Assembly (NCBI GenBank): GCA_029864095.1
Contig: JAOTUB010000011.1
Coordinates: 1 to 50,564, forward strand
Length of the DNA: 50,564 nt
Direction of reading: 5' to 3'
Source: Gammaproteobacteria bacterium
GTDB taxonomy: Bacteria > Pseudomonadota > Gammaproteobacteria > Steroidobacterales > Woeseiaceae
The notes below the pieces were generated by a model that saw only the letters and a list, made by a program, of their open reading frames with translations, was not told where the DNA came from and ran no database searches. This document shows, piece by piece, positions 34,352-43,440 of the stretch. Both the position numbers and the translations under genes were made by a program. The number at the start of each line of letters is the position of its first letter. The first letter of the stretch is position 1.

Positions 34352-35198
34352 TGGCGGCCTCCTTTTGCGCGGCCTCAGCTTGAAGCCGCCGTATGTGAGT
34401 CACCTCATCCAGTAATTCCTGAATTGGCGGGAAGTTGAAATCCCGTTCCAGCAATGTCGGTACGGGGCCAAAATGTGCGTAAGCATCGGCCAGAAGCTGC
34501 CAGGCCTGATCGTCTACCGGACTGGCGTGCGTATCGATGCGCAGGTCCTCTGCCTCGACGTAATGTCCGGCCAGGTGAAAATAACGCAGCCGGTCGGCTG
34601 GCATCTTGCGCATGAAATCGTGTGCATCGTACTTGTGATTGATACTGTTGACGACAATATTGTTGATGTCGAGCATCAGGTCGCAATCGGCCTCTTCGAG
34701 AACGGCGAGTGTGAAGTCCGCTTCGTTCATTGACGTATCGGTCGGCGTGTAATAAGACACGTTCTCGAGCGCGATGCGTTGTTCCAGTATGTCTTGAACT
34801 TGCCGCACTCTGGCAGCGACATACTTGACCGCGTCTTCTGTAAACGGAATCGGCATCAGGTCGTAAAGATGTCCGTCATCTCCGCAGTAACTCAGATGTT
34901 CCGAGTACATACGGATCTTGTGCTCGGCAATGAAATCCTTGATATCGCGAACCAGTTGCTCGTCGAGCGGAGCGGGGGAGCCTATGGAGAGCGACAATCC
35001 GTGTATCAGGAACGGATAGCGCTCGGTGAACCAGCGCAGTTTTTTGCCGAGTGCGCCGCCGACGTGAATCCAGTTCTCCGGCGCGATTTCCATGAAATCG
35101 ATCGCGCCGGCCGGCACGTCCCTCAGCTTGTCCGCCAAAGGCCGCCTGAAACCCAGGCCGGCGCCGGACACGGGGTATTGTCGGCTGTTCTGGCTCAA
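34344..35198 (-). CDS. DUF692 multinuclear non-heme iron oxidase (MNIO, MbnB/BufB-like)
   Basis: The protein has 284 residues and starts AGLGFRRPL, as usual. TIM-barrel metal-binding motifs are present: FLIHGLSLSIG, YSEHLSYCGDD, ALENVSYY, LDINNIVVNSINH, FHLAGH and DTHASPV, giving the His/Glu/Asp set for two or three iron atoms. Such enzymes oxidise cysteine or other side chains of small precursor peptides, as in methanobactin and bufferin synthesis. The start is TTG 35198; an ATG at 35214 in a different frame reads MSKNL and stops across it, so the start or a frameshift deserves a look. No precursor is seen in the 134 nt upstream. Confidence 0.9.
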   Translation of the reverse strand: MSQNSRQYPVSGAGLGFRRPLADKLRDVPAGAIDFMEIAPENWIHVGGALGKKLRWFTERYPFLIHGLSLSIGSPAPLDEQLVRDIKDFIAEHKIRMYSEHLSYCGDDGHLYDLMPIPFTEDAVKYVAARVRQVQDILEQRIALENVSYYTPTDTSMNEADFTLAVLEEADCDLMLDINNIVVNSINHKYDAHDFMRKMPADRLRYFHLAGHYVEAEDLRIDTHASPVDDQAWQLLADAYAHFGPVPTLLERDFNFPPIQELLDEVTHIRRLQAEAAQKEAASG

Positions 35199-35332
35199 AG
35201 ATTCTTACTCATGTCAAAGCCCGCTCTTATGTTGGGATAACGATGCGCGCATTGGCGCCATCCGAGGCGCCTGTAGTGGACTAGACCACGTCACGGACAG
35301 AATTATTACACTGCCGGGCTAATAGACACAGA

Positions 35333-35749
35333 CTAAAGGCGGCGCAAACGCTCGATATATTGCGCCTCGTCGGGTGGATGATTCTGCTTTTGCGCCTCCC
35401 ACAGTGTCTCCGCCAGGCAGTCGATCATGGCATGCTCGGCCCGGTGCGCGTCGCCAGACTTTTGAGCGAGGTTCCTGAATATCGTTGCGATGCCATCAGG
35501 CCGGTTCGTCGCGACCTGCTCTCGAATGCCGAGATGCATGCCCATGTGCAGGAATGGGTTTGTCTTGCCGCCTTCGACCCCGAAGTCCTGGTCAAGGTCA
35601 CCCGTAATGGCGCCGTGATACTCGGGATGCTCGGCGATGACCGCGGCGATCTGCGCCTCGAGTGGCGATAAAGCGAGATCGTCGCAATGTTTCTGCCAGG
35701 CATCAGCATACATCTTGCGCATCTCGTTGCGGTTCTGGCCGAAAATCAT
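35333..35749 (-). CDS. DUF1841 family protein
   Basis: The protein has 138 residues. Its sequence (FGQNRNEMRKMYADAWQK, EAQIAAVIAEHPEYH, NPFLHMGMHLGIREQV, RAEHAMIDCLAETLWEAQ) fits DUF1841, a small conserved cytoplasmic family of unknown function found beside nth in many proteobacteria. The ATG overlaps the nth stop by 4 nt. It is the last gene of the metG-rsx-nth operon. Confidence 0.88.
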   Translation of the reverse strand: MIFGQNRNEMRKMYADAWQKHCDDLALSPLEAQIAAVIAEHPEYHGAITGDLDQDFGVEGGKTNPFLHMGMHLGIREQVATNRPDGIATIFRNLAQKSGDAHRAEHAMIDCLAETLWEAQKQNHPPDEAQYIERLRRL

Positions 35750-36381
35750 CCCAAATCCTTGTGGCGGTACTCACACCAATCGATGATCGGGCACTCGCGG
35801 CACATCGGCTTGCGCGCCTTGCAAATGTACCGTCCGTGCAGGATCAGCCAGTGATGCGCGTCTTTCTTGAATTCGTCGGGCGTCAGGCGTAGCAGACGTT
35901 TCTCGACTTCGAGGGGCGTCCTCCCCTGGGCAATACCGGTGCGGTTCGAAACGCGAAATATATGCGTGTCGACTGCGATCGTCGGTATGCCGAATGCTGT
36001 ATTCAATATGACATTTGCCGTTTTGCGGCCGACACCCGGAAGTTTCTCGAGATCTTCACGCGTTTGCGGTACCTCGCCATCGTGCTCGTCAATTAGTATT
36101 CGACAGGTCTTGATTATGTTCTCGGCCTTGTTGTTGAAAAGGCCGATAGTCTGAATATAGGGTTTGAGCCCCGCAACACCGAGGTTCAAGACTTTCTCGG
36201 GCGTGTTTGCCACCGGGAAAAGTTTGTCAGTTGCCTTGTTGACACCAATGTCAGTCGCCTGAGCCGAAAGTATTACGGCGACGAGCAATTCGAACGGGCT
36301 TTTGTAGCGAAGTTCGGTTTCAGGGTTCGGGTCGAGTTCCCGCAATCTGGCGAAGATGGCTGCGCGCTTTTCCCTGTTCAT
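35746..36381 (-). CDS. nth: Endonuclease III (DNA glycosylase/AP lyase)
   Basis: From ATG 36381 the product has 211 residues, exactly the E. coli length. The helix-hairpin-helix LPGVGRKTANVILN contains the catalytic lysine, and the catalytic aspartate is in IAVDTHIFRVSNRTG. The C-terminal [4Fe-4S] cluster site has the classic CX6CX2CX5C spacing (CKARKPMCRECPIIDWC). It removes oxidised pyrimidines and nicks abasic sites. A longer open frame continues upstream through rsxE but is only a shadow. Its ATG overlaps the rsxE stop by 4 nt. Confidence 0.96.
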   Translation of the reverse strand: MNREKRAAIFARLRELDPNPETELRYKSPFELLVAVILSAQATDIGVNKATDKLFPVANTPEKVLNLGVAGLKPYIQTIGLFNNKAENIIKTCRILIDEHDGEVPQTREDLEKLPGVGRKTANVILNTAFGIPTIAVDTHIFRVSNRTGIAQGRTPLEVEKRLLRLTPDEFKKDAHHWLILHGRYICKARKPMCRECPIIDWCEYRHKDLG

Positions 36382-37058
36382 TGGTGAGGTCTTCGTAGGC
36401 CGCGTGACGCAAACGCACCGCGGGAATTGCGCCGTCTCTGATCCATGTAATTTTTGAGGACGACTGCGAGCGCAAGGCTGAAGAAAGCGCCGGGCGGCAA
36501 GATCGCGAGCAGTAGCCCGCTGTCTGCAAACGAGAAGCCGTTGAATGGCTCGCCACCTGTAATCAGATCGAGCCGTGACAGTATCGATGCTTGTCCAACA
36601 AATTCGCGGAATGCGCCAATGGCCATTAGCAACATCGCAAAGCCGGCACCCATGCCGATGCCGTCGGCGATACTCACTCCGATTGTATTGCGTGACGCAA
36701 AGACCTCGGCGCGAGCGACGATCGCGCAATTTGTCACGATAAGCGGAATAAATATGCCAAGGGAGCGATCCAGCATGGGAAACCAGGCTTTGAAGATCAA
36801 CTCGATACAGGTAACGAGGCTGGCGATGATCAATACGTAAATAGGAATACGAATTTCCGGCTTGATCCAGCGTCGAGTGGCGGATACCAGCGCGTTCGAC
36901 ATGGCCAGAACGAGCAGGGTGGCGATGCCAAGCCCAAACCCGTTGACGAGTGTCGTCGTTACGGCGAGCAGCGGACACAATCCGAGCAATTGCACGAGAC
37001 CGGGGTTGTCTTTCCACAATCCCGTCTGCAGCTGTTGCAAAAATCCGCCCGAAGTCAC
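36378..37058 (-). CDS. rsxE: Electron transport complex subunit RsxE/RnfE
   Basis: The protein has 226 residues with six membrane helices. Family signatures: LWKDNPGLVQLLGLCPLLAV at the start, the cysteine-bearing LGLCPLLAVTTT and LIVTNCAIVARAE segments (a pair thought to hold a [2Fe-2S] cluster between RnfA and RnfE), and ADGIGMGAGF. It is a homologue of RsxA in the same complex. It overlaps nth and rsxG by 4 nt each. The C-terminal tail is Arg-rich. Confidence 0.95.
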   Translation of the reverse strand: MTSGGFLQQLQTGLWKDNPGLVQLLGLCPLLAVTTTLVNGFGLGIATLLVLAMSNALVSATRRWIKPEIRIPIYVLIIASLVTCIELIFKAWFPMLDRSLGIFIPLIVTNCAIVARAEVFASRNTIGVSIADGIGMGAGFAMLLMAIGAFREFVGQASILSRLDLITGGEPFNGFSFADSGLLLAILPPGAFFSLALAVVLKNYMDQRRRNSRGAFASRGLRRPHQ

Positions 37059-37690
37059 TCTTCTGCCTCTGTAGCCGCCGCCTGGAAGATGGCGTCCCGA
37101 TTAGCGTCAAAATACACGAGCGTATCGCGAATCGCCTTTATTACAGCGCGTGGAGTAATCGAAGCACCGGTAAGTTGATCAAATTCTCCGCCGTCGCCCT
37201 TAAGGGCCCAACCCAGGAGCTGCGGGTCGCCCATCGAGCGTCCGTCGAATTGGTAGACCCAATCGGATCGAGCTGACACGATCTTGTCGCCGAGGCCCGG
37301 CGTCTCGCGGTGCTGCAAGATGCGCACCCCCGTAACCGAACCTGAAGCCTCGACTCCGAGCACAATTCGTATCGGTCCGGCAAACCCGTCTCGAGCCGTG
37401 ACGACGAACAACGCAGCGGCAGGTTCACCTTCGGCGAATACTCTGTATATGATGGCTGGATCATTTCCCGGCAGGCCATGCGGCGGCTGCAGCACGAGGC
37501 GGGACTCACTCACGCCGCTGTCGTAAAAGATGCCGGTGAGAGCCGGCTGCAGGCTCTGCTCGAGCAGCGCTTTTTCGTTGGCCGCTATCCGATCTTTGGT
37601 CAACTGATAAGTTGCGGCGACAAGTGACGTGCATACTGCCGCGATCATCCCAAGCGTCATGCCCGTCTTGACGATGCTGCGATCGCTCAC
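37055..37690 (-). CDS. rsxG: Electron transport complex subunit RsxG/RnfG (FMN-carrying)
   Basis: The protein has 211 residues: one N-terminal membrane helix (MTLGMIAAVCTSLVAATYQL), then a periplasmic FMN-binding domain. RETPGLGDKI and WVYQFDGRS precede the flavinylation site, here DQLTGASITPRAV, with Ser where many RnfG proteins have Thr in S/TGAT. ApbE-type transferase would attach FMN through a phosphoester at that residue. It relays electrons in the Rnf chain. It overlaps rsxE and rsxD by 4 nt. Confidence 0.94.
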   Translation of the reverse strand: MSDRSIVKTGMTLGMIAAVCTSLVAATYQLTKDRIAANEKALLEQSLQPALTGIFYDSGVSESRLVLQPPHGLPGNDPAIIYRVFAEGEPAAALFVVTARDGFAGPIRIVLGVEASGSVTGVRILQHRETPGLGDKIVSARSDWVYQFDGRSMGDPQLLGWALKGDGGEFDQLTGASITPRAVIKAIRDTLVYFDANRDAIFQAAATEAEE

Positions 37691-38739
37691 GGTCTATCAC
37701 CGCGCCGTGGATGTCCGACGATATGCGGTCGTGTAAGGTAATCTATCGCCGGGGTTGCCATGTTCATGAGTATTACGGCGAAGGCAACACCGTCGGCGTA
37801 GGAGCCCCACTTTCGAATTACGAAGATCAGGAATCCAATGCCAAAACCGTAGACAAAACGGCCTCTTGGGCTCGTGGCGGCCGACACCGGGTCTGTCGCA
37901 ATGAAGAACGCGCACAAGATCGTTGCCCCGGAGAACAAATGGAATCCCGGGCTTGCGTTGCTTCCGGGAGCGATGATGTACATCAGGCCGGCCGGAATCA
38001 ACAGACCAGCGAACACGCCCGTCGGAATCTGCCAGCGAATTATTTTTTTGACGAGCAGCCAAAAGCCGCCGATCGCAAAAAAGTTACCAATCCATTCCCA
38101 GCCGCGCCCGCCGAAGTCACCCATCATCGGATTTGTTCGAATCTCGGCATAAGTGCGCATGCCACGAAGCCCCGATTGCATCGCGTCAAGCGGCGTCGCT
38201 CGACTAACCGCATCAAACGTCAGCGCGTCCGGAAGAGTTCCGGTCAGCGTGTAGTTGATTGTCTGCAGGATGCTGAGGCCGACGTAGTCAATATCACCCA
38301 TGCGCGGTGCGACCCAAAGGTTCAATTCCATTGGGAAAGCGATAAGGATGACGACGTAGCCGACCATGGCCGGATTGAAGATGTTGAAGCCGAGACCACC
38401 GTAGAGGTGCTTCGCCACGACCACGGCGAACAGGGAACCGGTCGCGGTTACCCACCATGGTGTCAGAGACGGCAGTGCAAATGCCAGCAATGCCGCAGTG
38501 ACGAGCACGCTGTAGTCGGAAAGAGCCGTTTCCGGAGCTCTGCCTCGGGCCCGCATCATCAATGCTTCACCACCGGCACAAAAAACTGTCGCAACGATCA
38601 GATTGAACAGCAGGCCCGGGCCGAAATACCATACGTGCGCACAGGCGGCCGGGATCAGCGCGACAAGCACCTGCAACATCATTGTTGCGACGTCTGCCTT
38701 GGACTCCAGGTATGGCGCTTCTCGCCTGACAAACTCCAT
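37687..38739 (-). CDS. rsxD: Electron transport complex subunit RsxD/RnfD
   Basis: The protein has 350 residues with about nine or ten membrane helices. It belongs to the NqrB/RnfD family: LSDYSVLVTAALLAFALPS, KHLYGGLGFNIFNPAMVGY, and the flavinylation site in DAVSRATPLDAM (Thr within S-x-A-T). DPVSAATSPRGRFVYGFGIG at the end is typical. It is a membrane subunit probably involved in ion movement. The start overlaps the rsxC stop by 1 nt. Confidence 0.95.
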   Translation of the reverse strand: MEFVRREAPYLESKADVATMMLQVLVALIPAACAHVWYFGPGLLFNLIVATVFCAGGEALMMRARGRAPETALSDYSVLVTAALLAFALPSLTPWWVTATGSLFAVVVAKHLYGGLGFNIFNPAMVGYVVILIAFPMELNLWVAPRMGDIDYVGLSILQTINYTLTGTLPDALTFDAVSRATPLDAMQSGLRGMRTYAEIRTNPMMGDFGGRGWEWIGNFFAIGGFWLLVKKIIRWQIPTGVFAGLLIPAGLMYIIAPGSNASPGFHLFSGATILCAFFIATDPVSAATSPRGRFVYGFGIGFLIFVIRKWGSYADGVAFAVILMNMATPAIDYLTRPHIVGHPRRGDRP

Positions 38740-40259
38740 TACCGGTCCTCGTCCGGCGGATCTTGTCTGCGCATCAGGATTTCGGCGATCGCGTCAGGTC
38801 CTGCTTTTCTGGCGGATTCTTTCTGCTTTGCAAGTTCCTCGTCACGAATCTGCTGCTCTTGCCTGAGGCGCTCATTACGTGCCTCGAAGCGCTGTCGAGC
38901 TCGCTCGGCGCGCGCCTTCTCATCGGCCTGTTCCTGCATCCTCGCTCTGGCAGTGCGAAAGTCTGCGGTCAACGGAATGTGGCTCGGACAAACCAGATCA
39001 CAGCAGCCACATTCGATGCAATCGAGAAGGCCGTAGCTACGCATTTTTGCCTCGTCGTCAGCACACGCATACCAGAACAATTGCTGCGGCAGCAATTGCA
39101 CTGGACAGACGGCGGCGCAGTCGCCACAGCGTATGCACGGCCTTTCCGTGCCGCCTGCGGGCGCTTCCGACAAGACCAGGATGCAGTTCGTTGCTTTGAC
39201 GAGCGGTACACGGTCCGTCGTGACGGACTTGCCCGTCATCGGCCCACCGATGATCAGCTGTTCTGCGCGGTCGGTGTAACCACCGACGAAATTGACGATA
39301 TCTGCGACTGTCGTACCGATTCGAGCCTCGACATTCATTGGCTGCGCAACTCCGTCGCCCGTAACCGTCGTAATCCTCGAAAGTAACGGTTTGTTGTCGA
39401 TGATCCAGTCATTAATTGCGGCGGCTGTGCCAACGTTTTGTACGACACAGCCCACGTCAGTCGGCAAGCCGCCGGTAGGAACCTCCAGATTGGTGACGAG
39501 CTGCACAAGTTGATCCTCGCCACCCGACGGATAGATGGTCGGGACTTGCTTGAGCACGAATCGGTCATCATTGAGATCGCCTAATACCTCGCCAAGCCGC
39601 CGTATCGCTTCCGGCTTGTCGCTCTCGACAACGATGTAACAGCTACCAACTTCGAGCGCGTGCAGGAGAATGCGTGCACCGCCAACGACTTTTTCAGCAT
39701 ACTCACGCATCAGCATGTCGTCACAGCTGATATACGGCTCGCATTCAACGCCGTTGAGAATCAGGTACTCCAGTTTGCAGGTCGTGGCCTGCATAAGTTT
39801 TTGTGCCGTCGGAAAAACGGCCCCACCCAGACCGACGATGCCGCCCTGGAGAATTCTGGAGAGAAGGAAATCGGCCGGCAACGTCTCAAAAGCGGGCAAG
39901 ATTTCTGCAACTTCGACTGCACGATCCTCTCCATCGCATTCGATGACGATGCACGGTGCGGTGTCGCCATGGCGGCGTGAGACCGGCCACGGCTCTATTG
40001 CTACGATTTTTCCGGACGACGATGCGTGCACAGGCGCGCCTAACGAGCCGTAGGGTTCGGCGATCAACTGGCCTTTGAGGACGCGCTCACCGATGCCGAC
40101 GATAGGCTCGGCGGCATCACCGACGTGCTGCGTAATCGGCAGAATGAGATGTGCCGGAACCGGTACCTGCTGAATCGCCGCCGCCGTCGAATTTTCTTTA
40201 TTACCCGGCAAGCGCAGGCCGCCGTGGAGCTTGCCCAGGTCGTAGGTGGGCGCGCTCAC
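38739..40259 (-). CDS. rsxC: Electron transport complex subunit RsxC/RnfC
   Basis: The protein has 506 residues. The N-terminal KLHGGLRLPGNKENST, the NADH/FMN-binding region with GGAVFPTAQKL and LNGVECEPYISCDD, and two [4Fe-4S] motifs, CIRCGDCAAVCP (near 373) and CIECGCCDLVCP (near 412), define RnfC. The C-terminal tail is a short charged coiled coil of about 70 residues, not the long Ala-rich repeat of E. coli RsxC. It is the peripheral NADH-linked subunit. It overlaps rsxB by 4 nt. Confidence 0.95.
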   Translation of the reverse strand: MSAPTYDLGKLHGGLRLPGNKENSTAAAIQQVPVPAHLILPITQHVGDAAEPIVGIGERVLKGQLIAEPYGSLGAPVHASSSGKIVAIEPWPVSRRHGDTAPCIVIECDGEDRAVEVAEILPAFETLPADFLLSRILQGGIVGLGGAVFPTAQKLMQATTCKLEYLILNGVECEPYISCDDMLMREYAEKVVGGARILLHALEVGSCYIVVESDKPEAIRRLGEVLGDLNDDRFVLKQVPTIYPSGGEDQLVQLVTNLEVPTGGLPTDVGCVVQNVGTAAAINDWIIDNKPLLSRITTVTGDGVAQPMNVEARIGTTVADIVNFVGGYTDRAEQLIIGGPMTGKSVTTDRVPLVKATNCILVLSEAPAGGTERPCIRCGDCAAVCPVQLLPQQLFWYACADDEAKMRSYGLLDCIECGCCDLVCPSHIPLTADFRTARARMQEQADEKARAERARQRFEARNERLRQEQQIRDEELAKQKESARKAGPDAIAEILMRRQDPPDEDR

Positions 40260-40744
40260 GCCAGAATCCGCATGCTTATGCAGTCAACCGGGCATGGGGC
40301 GATGCAAAGCTCGCAACCTGTGCATTCGGTCTCGATAATTGTATGCATCAGCTGATGTGCACCGACAATCGCATCAACCGGACAGGCGCTGCGGCAATGG
40401 GTGCAGCCAATGCAGAGCGACTCATCGATAACCGCGACGGCACGTGCCAGAGAATACGGTTCCGCAAGCGGCAATACGTTTCGGCCGAGTTTTGCCGCAA
40501 GGCGTCGAACGGTGTCATCGCCACCGGGCGGGCACAGGTTGATCGCGGCATCGCCGTCGACGATCGCTTGTGCGTATGGCCGGCAGCCCGGGTACCCGCA
40601 CTGTGCGCATTGAGTCTGTGGCAGAAGATTGTTGACCTGCTCAACGAGCTCTCCGGCATCTGCAGGCAGCTTTCGAGATGCGAAACTGAGCGCGAGGCCA
40701 GCGAGCAATGCAATTACCGTGATTGTCAATACTGCGATCCACAT
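40256..40744 (-). CDS. rsxB: Electron transport complex subunit RsxB/RnfB (ferredoxin-like)
   Basis: The protein has 162 residues: one membrane helix (LTITVIALLAGLALSF), then the Fe-S region with CAQCGYPGCRPYA and two further [4Fe-4S] sets, CIGCTHCRSACP and CTGCELCIAPCP. It carries electrons between the soluble ferredoxin side and the membrane subunits. The ATG lies 15 nt after the rsxA stop. Confidence 0.95.
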   Translation of the reverse strand: MWIAVLTITVIALLAGLALSFASRKLPADAGELVEQVNNLLPQTQCAQCGYPGCRPYAQAIVDGDAAINLCPPGGDDTVRRLAAKLGRNVLPLAEPYSLARAVAVIDESLCIGCTHCRSACPVDAIVGAHQLMHTIIETECTGCELCIAPCPVDCISMRILA

Positions 40745-40759
40745 ATTGACTCACATGGC

Positions 40760-41341
40760 TCACAGCCGCGCCATGCCCGAGAATCCCATGAAAGCCAGTG
40801 ACATGATCCCGGCGGTCATCAAAGCAATCGCGGTACCGCGAAACGGGACCGGAATATCGGCGCCATCGAGACGCTCGCGTATGGTCGCAAACATGACCAG
40901 CACGAGGGCAAATCCAGCTGATGCGCCAAATCCGAAGAACACGGATTGCACGAACCCCTTCGACTGCTGCACGTTGAGTAGCGCTACGCCAAGCACGGCA
41001 CAGTTGGTCGCGATCAGCGGAATATAGATGCCCAGTACCTGATTCAATAAGGGACTGAGGCGCCGCACCATAATCTCCGTAAACTGCACGCTCGCCGCAA
41101 TGACCAGGATGAAGCTGACGGTGCGCAGATACTGGAGTTCCAGCGGCACGAGCACGTACTGGTGCAGCAGGTATGCGGTCGCTGACGATAGGGTCAGCAC
41201 AAACGCCGTTGCCAAAGACATACCGGCGGCCGCCTCGAGATTCCGCGATACGCCCATGAACGGGCACAGGCCAAGGAAACGGACAAGGACGAAGTTGTTG
41301 ACGAGAACCGTGCCAACGAGGATGACGATGAGTTCTGTCAT
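40760..41341 (-). CDS. rsxA: Electron transport complex subunit RsxA/RnfA
   Basis: The protein has 193 residues with six membrane helices: [19 protein letters not shown] and [14 protein letters not shown] carry the conserved cysteines that pair with those of RsxE, and [20 protein letters not shown] is typical. It is the first rsx gene, starting 12 nt after the metG stop, so the whole complex is probably expressed with metG. Confidence 0.96.
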   Translation of the reverse strand: MTELIVILVGTVLVNNFVLVRFLGLCPFMGVSRNLEAAAGMSLATAFVLTLSSATAYLLHQYVLVPLELQYLRTVSFILVIAASVQFTEIMVRRLSPLLNQVLGIYIPLIATNCAVLGVALLNVQQSKGFVQSVFFGFGASAGFALVLVMFATIRERLDGADIPVPFRGTAIALMTAGIMSLAFMGFSGMARL

Positions 41342-41353
41342 GATTGGGTAGAC

Positions 41354-43360
41354 TTACTTGACGCGCATGCCGGGTTCGGCGCCGTCATCGGGCGCCAGAA
41401 GAAAAATATCCTTGCCGCCCGGACCGGCCGCAAGGACCATGCCTTCGGATACGCCAAAACGCATCTTGCGCGGTGCGAGATTGGCAACGACGATGACATG
41501 TCGTCCGACAAGGGTTTCGGACTGATACGCCCCTTTTATGCCCGCAAAAACCTGGCGCGTCGAATCACCGAGATTGAGCGTCAGCGCCAGCAGTTTGTCT
41601 GCACCTTCGACGGCTTCGGCTTTGTCGATGCGTGCAACGCGCAAATCGACTTTGGCAAAGTCATCGATACTGATGTAGTCATCTTCAGGCGCGGTTTCGT
41701 GCTCCGCAAGGCTTTCTTTTGACTGTTCGATCATGTTTTCAACCTGTTTTGCTTCGACACGCGTCAGCAGAGGGGTAAATTTATTGATGGTTACGCCAAG
41801 TAGCGGGATGGCAGCGCAGGGCCAACTCCAGCTGTCTTCGTTCAGAAATGCACGGGCATCCTCGGCAACCGCGGGAATCACGGGTGCCAGGTAGATCATC
41901 AGGCTGCGGAACATATTCAGACCCTGGGTACAAACAGCCTGTACCTCGTCGAGCTGGTCTTCATTCTTGATCATGACCCACGGCTTCTTGTCGTCGATAT
42001 AGCGATTGGCCGTATCGGCCAGGCTCATTATGATCCGCATAGCCTTGGAGTATTCGCGACGTTCGAAGTGCTCCGCAATCGTCTCCGATGCCTCCGCAAT
42101 CTCGGCAAATAACGCCGGCTCGGGTAGCGCTTCGGCAAGCTTGCCGTCAAATCGTTTGCCGATGAATCCTGCGCAGCGGCTCGCGATATTGACGAGTTTG
42201 CCAACAAGATCGGAATTTACACGTGCTGTGAAATCATCGAGATTAAGATCGATGTCCTCGATGGTCGGCCCGAGCTTTGCTGCATAGTAGTAGCGCAAAT
42301 AGGACGGATTCAGGTTGTCGAGGTACGTGCGAGCCTTGATAAAAGTGCCGCGGGATTTGGACATCTTTTTCCCGTTCACGGTTAGAAAGCCGTGCGCGAA
42401 CACACTCGTCGGTGTGCGAAAACCCGAACCTGCCAGTACCGCCGGCCAGAACAAGGTATGGAAATACATGATGTCCTTGCCGATGAAGTGGTAGACCTCG
42501 GTATCGTGGCCCGGCCGCCAGTATTCGTCGAAATCGAGGTCGTCGCGACGCTCGCACAAGTGCATGAAGCTCGCCGGGTAACCGACCGGCGCATCGAGCC
42601 AGACGTAGAAGTACTTGTCCTCAGTGCCAGGTATACGAAACCCGAAGTAGGGTGCTTCCCGGGAGATGTCCCAGTCCTGCAGGCCAGCCTCGAACCATTC
42701 TTCCAGTTTGGCGACGACATTCTTATCGAGCGTCGCTTCCTGCATCCAGGCCCGCAGGCGGTCCCCGTATTCGCTCAGCTTGAAAAAATAATGCTCCGAT
42801 TTGCGTTTAACCGGCGTGGTTCCCGAAACAACCGAAATCGGATCGATCAGATCCGTCGGTGTATAGGTCTTGTGACAATTTTCGCAGGCATCGCCGTACT
42901 GATCCTCGGTCTTGCAGTACGGGCAAGTACCGCGCACATAACGGTCCGGTAGGAACATGCCCTCTCTTTCGTCAAATGCCTGCTCGATTGTTCTGGTATA
43001 GATGTCGCCGCGTTTGCGCAGTGCCTCGAAAATTTCGACCGTGAGCGCCTCGTTTTCGGGCGAATGTGTCGTGTGGTAGTTGTCGAAATCAACGCCGAAT
43101 GCGGCGAAGTCGCGAACGAACTCCGCACTGATTTCGCTTGTCAGTTCCTCTGGCGATATGCCAAGCTCAAGGGCTTTAAGCATGATCGGCGTACCGTGCG
43201 CATCACTCGCGCAAACGTAGGTACACAGGTGACCGCGCAGTTTCTGGAAGCGCACCCAGATATCTGTCTGCAGGTACTCAACCAGGTGGCCCATGTGGAG
43301 CGAGCCGCTTGCGTACGGCAGCGCGCTCGTGACGAGAATCTTTCTGGGTTCTTCGAGCAT
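41354..43360 (-). CDS. metG: Methionyl-tRNA synthetase
   Basis: From ATG 43360 (the upstream 20 residues of the open frame are not family-like) the product has 668 residues. It starts [16 protein letters not shown], with the HIGH-type HMGH motif near residue 23, a zinc knuckle [17 protein letters not shown], and KMSKSRGTF near 330. The C-terminal tRNA-binding EMAP/Trbp111 domain (about 560-668, [20 protein letters not shown]) is present. It charges initiator and elongator tRNA-Met. It leads the rsx operon, and its 5' end is 80 nt from the PilT-like gene. Confidence 0.96.
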   Translation of the reverse strand: MLEEPRKILVTSALPYASGSLHMGHLVEYLQTDIWVRFQKLRGHLCTYVCASDAHGTPIMLKALELGISPEELTSEISAEFVRDFAAFGVDFDNYHTTHSPENEALTVEIFEALRKRGDIYTRTIEQAFDEREGMFLPDRYVRGTCPYCKTEDQYGDACENCHKTYTPTDLIDPISVVSGTTPVKRKSEHYFFKLSEYGDRLRAWMQEATLDKNVVAKLEEWFEAGLQDWDISREAPYFGFRIPGTEDKYFYVWLDAPVGYPASFMHLCERRDDLDFDEYWRPGHDTEVYHFIGKDIMYFHTLFWPAVLAGSGFRTPTSVFAHGFLTVNGKKMSKSRGTFIKARTYLDNLNPSYLRYYYAAKLGPTIEDIDLNLDDFTARVNSDLVGKLVNIASRCAGFIGKRFDGKLAEALPEPALFAEIAEASETIAEHFERREYSKAMRIIMSLADTANRYIDDKKPWVMIKNEDQLDEVQAVCTQGLNMFRSLMIYLAPVIPAVAEDARAFLNEDSWSWPCAAIPLLGVTINKFTPLLTRVEAKQVENMIEQSKESLAEHETAPEDDYISIDDFAKVDLRVARIDKAEAVEGADKLLALTLNLGDSTRQVFAGIKGAYQSETLVGRHVIVVANLAPRKMRFGVSEGMVLAAGPGGKDIFLLAPDDGAEPGMRVK

Positions 43361-43440
43361 TCGTAGCGATCGGTTTTGCGCGAACTTAAAGGCCGCGATT
43401 ATGCCACGTGACGCCGGCAACGACGCGAATTATCGTGGTA

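Noticed and set aside
36378..37110. Upstream extension of nth by 243 residues
   Set aside because: It lies fully within rsxE in another frame; the ATG at 36381 gives the exact usual length of endonuclease III.
37711..39036. 441-codon plus-strand frame inside rsxD/rsxC
   Set aside because: Shadow of two well-identified rsx genes; very rich in Arg, Cys and Gln as expected from antisense reading.
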